Source: Symsagittifera roscoffensis
Taxonomy: Eukaryota; Xenacoelomorpha; Acoela; Convolutidae
Length of the DNA: 64,000 bases
Assembly: GCF_963678635.1 (NCBI RefSeq)
Contig: NC_087062.1
Location: 63,401,253-63,465,252 of the forward strand
Direction of reading: 5' to 3'
In this document: positions 12,011-26,390 of the stretch, in pieces
Numbering within the stretch: the stretch's first letter is position 1
How the letters are laid out: every line of letters begins with the position of its first letter
Position numbers and translations under genes: made by a program
Notes under the pieces: model-generated
What the model saw: only the letters and a program-made list of their open reading frames with translations
Told to the model about the DNA's origin: nothing
Database searches by the model: none

Positions 12011-12282
12011 TAGTTTTCGAGATACGTTTTTTATGATTTTTCGAAAAAAAAATTGTTGAAAACATTACGAATTTTGTTTCTTCGAAATTTAAATATCACT
12101 ACCCTGTTTTTGGGTACTGTCAGGGTACTCTCAAGAATTGCGAATCTTGCCTCCAAAAATGACTGCTAAAATCCTTGAAGTTTTCGAGATATGATGTTTT
12201 TTGTGATTTTTCGAAACTTCAAATCTTGAAATTCTCATCTCTGTAGTTAGTTGCTGTCAGAGTACTCTCAAGGATTGCGAAT

Positions 12283-15200
12283 ATTTACCTCTAATAAGCA
12301 ATTGTTCTGAACAATAAGCGTATTTTAGTTGCAATGATATGAAGAGCCAAAGAAATCATTGGATTAAATCGAAGATAATTACAAAAAAGGAGTTAAAATT
12401 AGTCAAATCTTGACAATTTTAATCCAGAATTACCTTAAAAAACACTCTTAGATCATTTGTAAAAGTTTCGGACATCCAGGTCAATAAGATCTATACAAAA
12501 ATATTATTGCAATCACCTATAAAATCCACCACATCAACCTTATATATATTTTTTTTGTTCTAACTTTTTGAAGTATTTCAATATCTAAGTAATCGAAAAC
12601 TCAACTCAAAAATACAGCATTAAAAACTGAAAAAAAGCATTTAGGAAAAAAATTGACTAACAAATCAAAAAAAATTAAGACCGAAAATAGCGTCGAATTT
12701 TGTAGGATAAGTTGTAAAGCCATTCAGCTCTTGCAATTAAAAACAACTCGCGTGTAACGCTTCTCCGGTGCTTGCAATTTATGACAACTAATAAAAAGCC
12801 GCATATATTGGAAATCATGTTTGCATCCTTTGAGTTTACTCTGACAGCACCCATATACAGGATGCTAGTTTCCGAGATGTGACGTTTATAACTTAGATAA
12901 AGAAGTTTTCTAAAAAATTGAAACTCCCGTCTCTATAGTGAGGCTTTGTCAGCGCACTCCTAGTGGTTGCGAGTTTTTCCTCCAATTATGACTGCTTAAA
13001 CCCTGTGAAGTTTTTAATTATTTTTTCTCAAAAAAATTTTCCGAAAAAACTAATTTTGATTAAGTTCATCCAAGTTTGGAATTCCTAACCCTGAAAGTGG
13101 GGGCTGTCAGAGTACTCTCAGGCGTTGCGAATCTTGCCTCGAAAAATGAGTACTCAAATTTTTGTAGTTTTTGAGATTTGTTGTTGAAAAAACCAAGAAA
13201 AGTGCATATCTCAAAAACTACAAAAATTTGAGCACTCATAACTCAAGGCACGACTCGCAACGCCTTAGAGTACTCTGACATCCCCCAATTTCAGGGTTAG
13301 GAATTCAAAACTCTGATAAAAATATTCAAATTTAGTTTTTTTGAAAAAAAAGTTTTGTAAAAAAATTTAAAAAAAACTTCATATATCGAAAACTGCGAGG
13401 GTTTAAGCAAACATATTTGGAGGAAAAACTCGCAACTACTAGGAGAGCGCTGGCATAGCCCCACTATAGAGAGAAAAACTTCAAAATTGAAAAAAAAAAA
13501 ATTCAATTTTTTTGAACATTTAAAAAAAGACATTACAAACGTAACATCTCGGAAAATGAAAGCATTTGAGCAGTTGAATTTGAACAAAACTTACAACATA
13601 AACTTCTGAGAGTACTCTCGCAGTACTTCACTACAACTTTGAGATTTTAAGATCTTTTTGCTTTTTTTCAAATCCAAGTTTTCTGAAAATATTTGGAAAA
13701 AACCTAGAAAACATATCCCAAAACCTACACGGATTTGAGCCGTCATATTCAGAGGCAAGATTTGCAAGAACTGAGAAAACACTTGCAGTTTGCGACTTCA
13801 GGACTGAGATCTTCAAAACTAAAATTTTGAACACTAGGTTTTTTGAAAACTTTTGAAAAATCATAAGAAACGTCCTATCACGAAAACTACAAGTATTTGA
13901 GAAGTGAAATTTGGAATTAAGACTCGCAATGCCTGAGAGTACTCTGACAGCTCCAACTTCAGGTTCAGAAAAACCAAACTTCGGGGAAAAAAAATCATAA
14001 AAAACTTCATATCTTGAAAACTGCGAGGGTTTAAGCAGTGATATTTGGAGGATAAAACTGAAATTGGTTATATTCTTCTAAAATTGGAATGAATAACACT
14101 GAAAATAAGAGCTGTCAGAGTACTCTCAGTCGTTGCAAATTTTACCAGTTTTGCCTACAAATACGTCTGCTTAAACCCTCGCAGTTTTCTTGATATGAAA
14201 CATTTAATGAGTTTTTTTTGAAAAAAAATTTCAGTAAAAACCAATTTTGATTAAGTTCTTCGAGGTTTGGAATTCTTAACCCTGAAGTTGGGGGCTGTCA
14301 GAGTACTCTCAGGCGTTGCGAATCTTGCCTTGAAATATGAGTACTCAAATTTTTGTAGTTTTTGAGATTTGTTGTTGAAAAAACCAAGAAAAGTGCATAT
14401 CTCAAAAACTACAAAAATTTGATTACTCATAACTCGAGGCACGACTCGCAACGCCTTAGAGTACTCTGACAGCCCTCAACTTCAGGGTTAGGAATTCAAA
14501 ACTTTGATGAAAGTATTCAAATTTAGTTTTCTCGAAAAAAAAATTGAAAAAAAAATCATAAAAACTTCATATCTCGCAACAACTAGGAGAAAAGCTCGCA
14601 ACAACTAGGAGAGCGCTGACAGAAACTTCAGACGTAAAATCTCGAAAATTAAAAGCATTTGAGCAGTCGAATTTGAACACAACATTTGCAACATTAACTC
14701 CTGAGAGTACTCTCGCAGTACCCAACTACAACTTTGAGATTTTGAAATCTTTTTGCATTTTTTAAAATCCAATTTTTCTCAAAATTTTTGAAAAAAACCT
14801 AAAATATATCATATCTCGAAACCTACAAGGATTCGAGCAGTCAAATTCAGAGGCAAGATTTGCAAACCCTGAGAGAACTGTCACAATATGCAATTTCAGG
14901 ATTGAGATCTTCAACATTTTTTTAATCTACGTTTTTTGAAAATTTTTGAAAAACCATTAACGTCATATCTCAAAAACTACAAGGATTTGAGAAATGAGAT
15001 TAGGAGGTAAGACTCGCAATCCCTAAGAGCAACCTGACAGGACCCAACTACAAAGTTCAAACTTCAAAAATCTTGGATTTTAAATAATTTAAAAAGATTT
15101 TAAGTTTCACCATGTAGTTGGGTCCTGTCAGGTTGCTTTCAGGGATTGCGAATCTTGCCTCCAAATTAGTCGTCCTTGTAGTTTTCGAGATAGGTTTTTG

Positions 15201-15460
15201 TGATTTTTCGAAAAAAAAATTGTTGAAAACTTTACGAATATTGTTTCTTCGAAATATAAATCTCACTACCCTGTTTTTGGGTGCTGTCAGGGTACTCTCA
15301 AGAATTGCGAATCTTGCCTCCAAAAATGACTACTAAAATCCTTGAAGTTGTCGAGATATGATGTTTTTTGTGATTTTCGAAACTTAACGAATTTATTGAA
15401 ATTCAAATCTTGAAATTCTCATCTCTGTAGTTAGTTGCTGTCAGAGTACTCTCAAGGATT
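12283..15460. repeat. Higher-order satellite segment, copy 2 of 3
   Basis: Tandem copy of the 8,430-12,282 segment, shorter by several hundred bases. The opening block is almost unchanged (a few substitutions, such as AAGCAATTGTTCTG for AAGGAATTGTTCGG). The order of plus and minus satellite blocks follows copy 1. Confidence 0.8.
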
Positions 15461-18400
15461 GCGAATATTTACCTCTAATAAGGAATTGTTCGGAACAATA
15501 AGCGTATTTTAGTTGCAATAATATGAAGAGCCAAAGAAATCAGTGGATTAAATCGAAGATAATTACAAAAAAGGAGTTAAAATTAGTCAAATTTTGACAA
15601 TTTTAATCCAGAATAACCTTAAAAAACACTCTTAGATCATTTGTAAAAGTTTCGGACATCCAGGTCAATAAGATCTATACAAAAATATTATTGCAATCAC
15701 CTATAAAATCTACCACATCAACCTTATATATATTTTTTTTGTTCTAACTTTTTGAGGAATTTCAATATCTAAGTAATCGAAAACTCAACTCAAAAATACA
15801 GCATTAAAAACAGAAAAAAAAACATTTTGGAAAAAAACTGACTAACAAATCAAAAAAAATTAAGACCGAAAATAGCGTCGAATTTTGTAGGATACGTTGT
15901 AAAGCCATTCAGCTCTTGCAATTAAAAACAACTCCCGTGTAACGCTTCTCCGGTGCTTGCAATTTATGACAACTAATAAAAAGCCGCATATATTGGAAAT
16001 CATGTTTGCATCCTTTGAGTTTACTCTGACAGCACCCATATACAGGATGCTAGTTTCCGAGATGTGACGTTTATAACTTAGATAAAGAAGTTTTCTAAAA
16101 AATTGAAACTCCCGTCTCTATAGTGAGGCTTTGTCAGCGCACTCCTAGTGGTTGCGAGTTTTTCCTCCAATTATGACTGCTTAAACCCTCGCAGTTTTCG
16201 TGATGTGAAGTTTTTTATTATTTTTTCTCAAAAAAATTTTCCGAAAAAACTAATTTTGATTAAGTTCTTCCAAGTTTGGAATTCCTAACCCTGAAAGTGG
16301 GGGCTGTCAGAGTACTCTCAGGCGTTGCGAATCTTGCCTCGAAAAATGAGTACTCAAATTTTTTTAGTTTTTGAGATTTGTTGTTGAAAAAACCAAGGAA
16401 AGTGCATATCTCAAAAACTACAAAAATTTGAGCACTCATAACTCAAGGCACGACTCGCAACGCCTTAGAGTACTCTGACATCCCCCAATTTCAGGGTTAG
16501 GAATTCAAAACTCTGATGAAAATATTCAAATTTAGTTTTTTTGAAAAAAAATTAAAAAAAAAAATTAAAAAAACTTCATATATCAAAAACTGCGAGGGTT
16601 TAAGCAAACATACTTGGAGGGAAAACTCGCAACTACTAGGAGAGCGCTGGCATAGCCCCACTATAGAGAGAGAAACTTCAAAATTAAAAAAAAAAATTTC
16701 ATCAAGTTTTTTGAACATTTAAAAAAAGACATTACAAACGTAACATCTCGGAAAATAAAAGCATTTCAGCAGTTGAATTTGAACAAAATTTACAACATAA
16801 ACTCCTAAGAGTACTCTCGCAGTACTTCACTACAACTTTGAGATTTTAAGATCTTTTTGCTTTTTTTCAAATCCAAGTTTTCTGAAAATATTTGGAAAAA
16901 ACCTAGAAAACATATCTCGGAACCTACACGGATTTGAGCCGTCATATTCAGAGGCAAGATTTGCAAGTACTGAGAAAACACTTGCAGTTTCCGACTTCAG
17001 GACTGAGATCTTCAAAACTAAATTTTTGAACACTAGGTTTTTGAAAAGTTTTGAAAAATCATAAGAAACGTCCTATCACGAAAACTACAAGTATTTGAGA
17101 AGTGAAATTTGGAATTAAGACTCGCAATGCCTGAGAGTACTCTGACAGCTCCAACTTCAGGTTCAGAAAATCCAAACTTCGAGGAAAAAAATCATAAAAA
17201 ACTCCATATATTGAAAACTGCGATGGTTTAAGCAGTGATATTTGGAGGAAAAAACTGAAATTGGTTAATTTCTTCTAAAATTGGAATGACTAACCCTGAA
17301 AATAAGAGTTGTCAAAGTAATCTCAGTCGTTGCAAATTTTGTCAGTTTTGCCTACAAATATTTCTGCTAAAACCCTCGCAGTTTTCTTGATATTAAACAT
17401 TTAATGAGTTTTTTTTTCAAAAAAAATTTCAGAAAAAACCAATTTTGATTAAGTTCTTCCAAGTTTGGAATTCTTAACCCTGAAGTTGGGGGCTGTCAGA
17501 GTACTCTCAGGCGTTGCGAATCTTGCCTTGAAATATGAGTAATCAAATTTTTGTAGTTATTGAGATTTGTTGTTGAAAAAACCAAGAAAAGTGCATATCT
17601 CAAAAACTACAAAAATTTGATTACTCATAAAACGAGGCACGACTCGCAACGCCTTAGAGTACTCTGACAGCCCTCAACTTCAGGGTTAGAAATTCAAAAC
17701 TTTGATGAAAGTATTCAAATTTATAGTTTTTTTGAAAAAAAAATTGAAAAAAAAAATCATAAAAACTTCATATCTCGCAACAACTAGGAGAAAAGCTCGC
17801 AACAACTAGGAGAGCGCTGACAAAAACTTCAGACGTAACATCTCGAAAAAAAAACATTTGAGCAGTCGAATTTGAACACAACATTTGCAACATAAACTCC
17901 TGAGGGTACTCTCGCAGTACCCAACTACAACTTTGAGATTTTGAAATCTTTTTGCATTTTTTAAAATCCAAGTTTTCTGAAAATATTTGGAAAAAACCTA
18001 GAAACCATCATATCGAGACCTACAAATAATTGAGCCGTCATATTCAGAGGCAAGATCTGCAAGTCCTGAGAAAACTCTTACAGTTTCCAACTTCAGGTCT
18101 GAGATCTTCAAATTTAATTTTCTGAAGACTAAGTGTTTTGAAAGGTTTTGAAAAAATCATAAGAAACGACATATCACGAAAAGTACAAGGATTTGAGAAC
18201 TGAAAATTGAAGTTAAGATTCGCAACGCTTGAGAGAACTCTGACAGCCCCCAACTTCAGGTTCAAGAATTCCAAAGTTTGAAGAAAAAAAATCAAATTTA
18301 GTTTTTCTAAAAATATTTTTGAAAAAATCATTAAAAACTTCATATCTTGAAAACTGCGAGGGTTTAAGCAGTGATATTTGGAGGAAAAACTCGCAACAAC

Positions 18401-19130
18401 TAGAATTTCGCTGACATAGCCGCACTATAGAAACTTCAAATTTTCGGAAAGTTTTTATTTCTAAACTCTTTGAACGTTTAAAAAAAAGGCATTACAAACG
18501 TAACATCTCGGAAACTAAAAGCCTTTGAGCAGTCGAATTCGAACACAAAATTTGCAACATAAACTCTTGGGAGTACTCTAACAGTACCCAATTAAAACTT
18601 TGGGATTTAAAAATCTTTTTGAATTTTTTAAAATCCAATTTTTCTCAAAATTTTTGGAAAAAACCTAAAATATATCATATCTCGAAACCTACAAGGATTC
18701 GAGCAGTCAAATTCAGAGGCAAGATTTGCAAACTCTGAGATAACTGTCACAATATGCAATTTCAGGATTGAGATCTTCAACATTTTTTAAATCTAAGTTT
18801 TTCGAAAATTTTTGAAAAATCATAAACGTCATATCTCGAAAACTACAAGGATTTGAGAAATGAGATTAGGAGGTAAGACTCGCAATCCCTAAGAGCAACC
18901 TGACAGGACCCAACTACAGCGTTGAAACTTCAAAAATCTTGGATTTTAAACAATTCAAAAAGATTTGAAGTTTCACCCTGTAGTTGGGTCCTGTCAGGTT
19001 GCTCTCAAGAATTGCGAATCTTGCCTCCAAAAATGACTACTAAAATCCTTGTAGTTTTTGAGATATGATGTTTTTTGTGATTTTTCGAAACTTCAAATCT
19101 TGAAATTCTCATCTCTGTAGTTAGTTGCTG
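15461..19130. repeat. Higher-order satellite segment, copy 3 of 3
   Basis: Third copy, with the opening block at 15,461-16,000. It runs into the second set of higher-order repeats, whose left edge (AAAAAACCTAGAAACCATC) lies near 17,993. Confidence 0.75.
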
Positions 19131-22100
19131 TTAGAGTACTCTCAAGGATTGCGAATCTTGCCTCCAAATGAGACGGCTCAAGTCCTTGTAGTTTTCGAAG
19201 TATCACGTTTTTTGTGATTTTTTCAAAAATTTTCAGAAAGCTTGATATTTGTTGGTTTTTTAAATTTGAAATGCACTACCCTTTTTTGGGTGCTGTCAGG
19301 GTACTTTCATGTATTGCGAATCTTGCCTCCAAGTATGTCGCTCAAATCCTTCTAGTTTTCGAGATATGTGTTTTGTGATTTTTCGAAAAATTTCCAGAAA
19401 ACTTAACGAAAATATTTAAATTCAAATCTTGAAATTCTCAACTCTGTAGTTAGTTGCTGTCAGAGTACTCTCAAGGATTGCGAATCTTGCCTCCAAACGA
19501 GACGACTCAAATCCTTGTAGTTTTCGAGTATCACGTTTTTTTTGTGATTTTTTCAAAAAGTTTCAGAAAGCTTGATATTTGTTGGTTTTTTAAATTTGAA
19601 ATGCACTACCCTTTTTTGGGTGCTGTCAGGGTACTTTCATGTATTGCGAATCTTGCCTCCAAGTATGTCGCTCAAATCCTTCTAGTTTTCGAGATATGTG
19701 TTTTGTGATTTTTCGAAAAATTTCCAGAAAACTTAACGAAAATATTTAAATTCAAATCTAGAAGTTCTCAAATCTGTAGTTAGTTGCTGTCAAAGTACTC
19801 TCAAGGATTGCGAATCTTGCCTCCAAATGAGACGACTCAAGTCCTTGTAGTTTTCGAGGTAATACGTTTTTTTTGTGATTTTCTCAAAAATTTTCATAAA
19901 GCTTGACTTTTTTTTGGTTTTTTAAATTTGAAATTCACTACCCATTTTTGGTGCTGTCAGGGTAATCTCATGTATTGCGAAACTTGCCTCCAAATAAGTC
20001 ACTCAAATCCTTGTAATTTTTGAGATATGATTTTTTTGTGATTTTCCGAAAATTTCCAGAAAACTTAACGAAAATTTTTAAATTCAAATCTTGAAATTCT
20101 CAACTCTGTAGTTAGTTGCTGTCAGAGTACTCTCAAGGATTGCGAATCTTGCCTCCAAATGAGACGACTCAAGTCCTTGTAGTTTTCGCGGTATCAGGTT
20201 TTTTTTGTAATTTTTTCAAAAAAATTCAGAAAGCTTAATTTTTTTGGTTTTTAAAATTCGAAATTCACTAACTTTTTTTGGGTGCTGTCAGGGTACTTTC
20301 ATGTATTGCGAATCTTGCCTCCAAATATGTCGCTCAAATCCTTGTAGTTTTCGAGATATGATGTTTTTTGTGCTTTTTCGAAAAATTTCCAGAAAACTTA
20401 ACAAAAATATTTAATTTCAAATCTTGAAATTCTCAACTCTGTAGTTAGTTGCTGTCAAATTACTCTCAAGGATTGCGAATCTTGCCTCCAAATTAAGTGG
20501 CATTGTAGTTTTCGAGATAAGTTTTTTGTGATTTTTCGAAAAAAAATTGTTGAAAACTTTACGAATTTTGTTTCTTCGAAATTTAAATTTCACTACCCTG
20601 TTTTTGGGTGCTGTCAGGGTACTCTCAAGAATTGCGAATCTTGCCTCCAAAAATGACTACTAAAATCCTTGTAGTTTTCGAGATATGATGTTTTTTGTGA
20701 TTTTTCGAAACTTAACGAATTTATAAATTCAAATCTTGAAATTCTCATCTCCGTAAATAGTTGCTGTCAGAGTACTCTCAGGGATTGCAAATCTTGCCTC
20801 CAAATGAGACGGCCCAAGTCCTTGTAGTTTTCGAAGTACCACGTTTTTTGTGATTTTTTCAAAAAGTTTCAGAAAGCTTGGTTTTTTTTTGGTTTTTAAA
20901 AATTGAAATGCACTACCCTTTTGTGGGTGCTGTCAGGGTACTTTCATGTATTGCGAAAAAACCTAGAAACCATCATATCGAGACCTACAAATAATTGAGC
21001 CGTCATATTCAGAGGCAAGATCTGCAAGTCCTGAGAAAACTCTTACAGTTTCCAACTTCAGTTCTGAGATCTTCAAATTTAATTTTCTGAAGACTAAGTG
21101 TTTTGAAAGGTTTTGAAAAAATCATAAGAAACGACATATCACGAAAAGTACAAGGATTTGAGAAGTGAAAATTGAAGTTAAGATTCGCAACGCTTGAGAG
21201 AACTCTGACAGCCCCCAACTTCAGGTTCAAGAATTCCAAAGTTTGAAGAAAAAAAATCAAATTTAGTTTTTCTAAAAATATTTTTGAAAAAATCATAAAA
21301 AACTTCATATCTTGAAAACTGCGAGGGTTTAAGCAGTGATATTTGGAGGAAAAACTCGCAACAACTAGAATTTCGCTGACATAGCCGCACTATAGAAACT
21401 TCAAATTTTCGGAAAGTTTTTATTTCTAAACTCTTTGAACGTTTAAAAAAAGGCATTACAAACGTAACATCTCGGAAACTAAAAGCCTTTGAGCAGTCGA
21501 ATTCGAACACAAAATTTGCAACATAAACTCTTGGGAGTACTCTAACAGTACCCAATTAAAACTTTGGGATTTAAAAATCTTTTTGAATTTTTTAAAATCC
21601 AATTTTTCTCAAAATTTTTGGAAAAAACCTAAAATATATCATATCTCGAAACCAACAAAGATTCGAGCAGTCAAATTCAGAGGCAAGATTTGCAAACTCT
21701 GAGATAACTGTCACAATATGCAATTTCAGGATTGAGATCTTCAAAATTTTTTAAATCTAAGTTTTTCGAAAATTTTTGAAAAATCATAAACGTCATATCT
21801 CGAAAACTACAAGGATTTGAGAAATGAGATTAGGAGGTAAGACTCGCAATCCCTGAGAGCAACCTGACAGGACCCAACTACAGCGTTGAAACTTCAAAAA
21901 TCTTGGATTTTAAACAATTCAAAAAGATTTGAAGTTTCACCCTGTAGTTGGGTCCTGTCAGGTTGCTCTCAACAATTGCGAATCTTGCCTCCAAAAATGA
22001 CTACTAAAATCCTTGTAGTTTTTGAGATATGATGTTTTTTGTGATTTTTCGAAACTTCAAATCTTGAAATTCTCATCTCTGTAGTTAGTTGCTGTCAAAG

Positions 22101-25100
22101 TACTCTCAAGGATTGCGAATCTTGCCTCCAAATGAGACGACTCAAGTCCTTGTAGTTTTCGAGGTAATACGTTTTTTTTGTGATTTTCTCAAAAATTTTC
22201 AAAAAGCTTGACTTTTTTTTGGTTTTTAAAATTTGAAATTCACTACCCATTTTTGGTGCTGTCAGGGTAATCTCATGTATTGCGAAACTTGCCTCCAAAT
22301 AAGTCACTCAAATCCTTGTAATTTTTGAGATATGATTTTTTTGTGATTTTCCGAAAAATTTCCAGAAAACTTAACGAAAATTTTTAAATTCTAATCTTGA
22401 AATTCTCAACTCTGTAGTTAGTTGCTGTCAGAGTACTCTCAAGGATTGCGAATCTTGCCTCCAAATGAGACGACTCAAGTCCTTGTAGTTTTCGCGGTAT
22501 CAGGTTTTTTTTGTAATTTTTTCAAAAAAATTCAGAAAGCTTAATTTTTTTGGTTTTTAAAATTTGAAATTCACTAACTTTTTTTGGGTGCTGTCAGGGT
22601 ACTTTCATGTATTGCGAATCTTGCCTCCAAATATGTCGCTCAAATCCTTGTAGTTTTCGAGATATGATGTTTTTTGTGCTTTTTCGAAAAATTTCCAGAA
22701 AACTTAATAAAAATATTTAATTTCAAATCTTGAAATTCTCAACTCTGTAGTTAGTTGCTGTCAAATTACTCTCAAGGATTGCGAATCTTGCCTCCAAATT
22801 AAGTGGCATTGTAGTTTTCGAGATAAGTTTTTTGTGATTTTTCGAAAAAAAATTGTTGAAAACTTTACGAATTTTGTTTCTTCGAAATTTAAATTTCACT
22901 ACCCTGTTTTTGGGTGCTGTCAGGGTACTCTCAAGAATTGCGAATCTTGCCTCCAAAAATGACTACTAAAATCCTTGTAGTTTTCGAGATATGATGTTTT
23001 TTGTGATTTTTCGAAACTTAACGAATTTATAAATTCAAATCTTGAAATTCTCATCTCCGTAAATAGTTGCTGTCAGAGTACTCTCAGGGATTGCAAATCT
23101 TGCCTCCAAATGAGACGGCCCAAGTCCTTGTAGTTTTCGAAGTACCACGTTTTTTGTGATTTTTTCAAAAAGTTTCAGAAAGCTTGGTTTTTTTTTGGTT
23201 TTTAAAAATTGAAATGCACTACCCTTTTGTGGGTGCTGTCAGGGTACTTTCATGTATTGCAAAAAAACCTAGAAACCATCATATCGAGACCTACAAATAA
23301 TTGAGCCGTCATATTCAGAGGCAAGATCTGCAAGTCCTGAGAAAACTCTTACAGTTTCCAACTTCAGGTCTGAGATCTTCAAATTTAATTTTCTGAAGAC
23401 TAAGTGTTTTGAAAGGTTTTGAAAAAATCATAAGAAACGACATATCACGAAAAGTACAAGGATTTGAGAAGTGAAAATTGAAGTTAAGATTCGCAACGCT
23501 TGAGAGAACTCTGACAGCCCCCAACTTCAGGTTCAAGAATTCCAAAGTTTGAAGAAAAAAAATCAAATTTAGTTTTTCTAAAAATATTTTTGAAAAAATC
23601 ATAAAAAACTTCATATCTTGAAAACTGCGAGGGTTTAAGCAGTGATATTTGGAGGAAAAACTCGCAACAACTAGAATTTCGCTGACATAGCCGCACTATA
23701 GAAACTTCAAATTTTCGGAAAGTTTTTATTTCTAAACTCTTTGAACGTTTAAAAAAAAGGCATTACAAACGTAACATCTCGGAAACTAAAAGCCTTTGAG
23801 CAGTCGAATTCGAACACAAAATTTGCAACATAAACTCTTGGGAGTACTCTAACAGTACCCAATTAAAACTTTGGGATTTAAAAATCTTTTTGAATTTTTT
23901 AAAATCCAATTTTTCTCAAAATTTTTGGAAAAAACCTAAAATATATCATATCTCGAAACCAACAAAGATTCGAGCAGTCAAATTCAGAGGCAAGATTTGC
24001 AAACTCTGAGATAACTGTCACAATATGCAATTTCAGGATTGAGATCTTCAAAATTTTTTAAATCTAAGTTTTTCGAAAGTTTTTGAAAAATCATAAACGT
24101 CATATCTCGAAAACTACAAGGATTTGAGAAATGAGATTAGGAGGTAAGACTCGCAATCCCTGAGAGCAACCTGACAGGACCCAACTACAGCGTTGAAACT
24201 TCAAAAATCTTGGATTTTAAACAATTCAAAAAGATTTGAAGTTTCACCCTGTAGTTGGGTCCTGTCAGGTTGCTCTCAGGGATTGCGAATCTTGCCTCCA
24301 AATTAGTCGTCCTTGTAGTTTTCGAGATACGTTTTTTATGATTTTTCGAAAAAAAAAATTGTTGAAAATTTTACGAATTTTGTTTCTTCGAAATTTAAAT
24401 TTCACTACCCTGTTTTTGGGTGCTGTCAGGGTACTCTCAAGAATTGCGAATCTTGCCTCCAAAAATGACTACTAAAATCCTTGTAGTTTTTGAGATATGA
24501 TGTTTTTTGTGATTTTTCGAAACTTCAAATCTTGAAATTCTCATCTCTGTAGTTAGTTGCTGTTAGAGTACTCTCAAGGATTGCGAATCTTGCCTCCAAA
24601 TGAGACGGCTCAAGTCCTTGTAGTTTTCGAAGTATCACGTTTTTTGTGATTTTTTCAAAAATTTTCAGAAAGCTTGATTTTTTTTTGGTTTTTAAAAATT
24701 GAAATGCACTACCCTTTTTTGGGTGCTGTCAGGGTACTCTCATATATTGCGAAACTTGCCTCCAAATATGTCGCTCAAATCTTTGTAGTTTTCGAGATAT
24801 GTTTTTTGTGATTTTTCGAAAAATTTCCAGAAAACTTAACGAAAATATTTAAATTCAAATCTTGAAATTCTCAACTCTGTAGTTAGTTGCTGTCAGAGTA
24901 CTCTCAAGGATTGCGAATCTTGCCTCCAAACGAGACGACTCAAATCCTTGTAGTTTTCGAGTATCACGTTTTTTTTGTGATTTTTTCAAAAAGTTTCAGA
25001 AAGCTTGATATTTGTTGGTTTTTTAAATTTGAAATGCACTACCCTTTTTTGGGTGCTGTCAGGGTACTTTCATGTATTGCGAATCTTGCCTCCAAGTATG

Positions 25101-26390
25101 TCGCTCAAATCCTTCTAGTTTTCGAGATATCATGTGTTTTGTGATTTTTCGAAAAATTTCCAGAAAACTTAACGAAAATATTTAAATTCAAATCTAGAAG
25201 TTCTCAAATCTGTAGTTAGTTGCTGTCAAAGTAATCTCAAGGATTGCGAATCTTGCCTCCAAATGAGACGACTCAAGTCCTTGTAGTTTTCGAGGTAATA
25301 CGTTTTTTTTTTGTGATTTTCTCAAAAATTTTCATAAAGCTTGACTTTTTTTGGTTTTTAAAATTTGAAATTCACTACCCATTTTTGGTGCTGTCAGGGT
25401 AATCTCATGTATTGCGAAACTTGCCTCCAAATAAGTCACTCAAATCCTTGTAATTTTTGAGATATGATTTTTTTGTGATTTTTCGAAAAATTTCCAGAAA
25501 ACTTAACGAAAATTTTTAAATTCTAATCTTGAAATTCTCAACTCTGTAGTTAGTTGCTGTCAGAGTACTCTCAAGGATTGCGAATCTTGCCTCCAAATGA
25601 GACGACTCAAGTCCTTGTAGTTTTCGCGGTATCAGGTTTTTTTTGTAATTTTTTCAAAAAAATTCAAAAAGCTTAATTTTTTTGGTTTTTTTAAAATTTG
25701 AAATTCACTAACTTTTTTTGGGTGCTGTCAGGGTACTTTCATGTATTGCGAATCTTGCCTCCAAATATGTCGCTCAAATCCTTGTAGTTTTCGAGATATG
25801 ATGTTTTTTGTGCTTTTTCGAAAAATTTCCAGAAAACTTAACAAAAATATTTAATTTCAAATCTTGAAATTCTCAACTCTGTAGTTAGTTGCTGTCAAAT
25901 TACTCTCAAGGATTGCGAATCTTGCCTCCAAATTAAGTGGCATTGTAGTTTTCGAGACAAGTTTTTGGTGATTTTTCGAAAAAAAATTGTTGAAAACTTT
26001 ACGAATTTTGTTTCTTCGAAATTTAAATTTCACTACCCTGTTTTTGGGTGCTGTCAGGGTACTCTCAAGAATTGCGAATCTTGCCTCCAAAAATGACTAC
26101 TAAAATCCTTGTAGTTTTCGAGATATGATGTTTTTTGTGATTTTTCGAAACTTAACGAATTTATAAATTCAAATCTTGAAATTCTCATCTCCGTAAATAG
26201 TTGCTGTCAGAGTACTCTCAGGGATTGCAAATCTTGCCTCCAAATGAGACGGCCCAAGTCCTTGTAGTTTTCGAAGTACCACGTTTTTTGTGATTTTTTC
26301 AAAAAGTTTCAGAAAGCTTGGTTTTTTTTTTTGGTTTTTAAAAATTGAAATGCACTACCCTTTTGTGGGTGCTGTCAGGGTACTTTCATG
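17993..26390. repeat. Second set of higher-order repeats, three near-identical tandem copies
   Basis: The landmark AACCTAGAAACCATCATATC occurs near 17,996, 20,962 and 23,267, giving units of about 2.96 and 2.31 kb plus a third copy to about 26,390. Within them, 20,960-22,070 and 23,265-24,240 agree almost base for base, as do the stretches ending near 20,945, 23,255 and 26,385. A 77-codon ORF by-product is identical at 20,417-20,650 and 22,723-22,956. This indicates recent duplication. The first copy lacks part of what the others have, and the junctions fall inside monomers. Confidence 0.8.

Larger units (their letters stand above)
8430..12282. repeat. Higher-order satellite segment, copy 1 of 3
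   Basis: Opens with a block of about 540 bp that is not obviously satellite (starting near CCTCTAATAAGGAATTGTTC and running to about 8,960), followed by plus and minus satellite blocks. The same opening block recurs at 12,283 and 15,461, so segments of about 3.85, 3.2 and 3.7 kb follow each other in tandem. The copies differ by internal deletions, for example in the block near 10,700-11,000 compared with 14,550-14,760. Confidence 0.8.
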
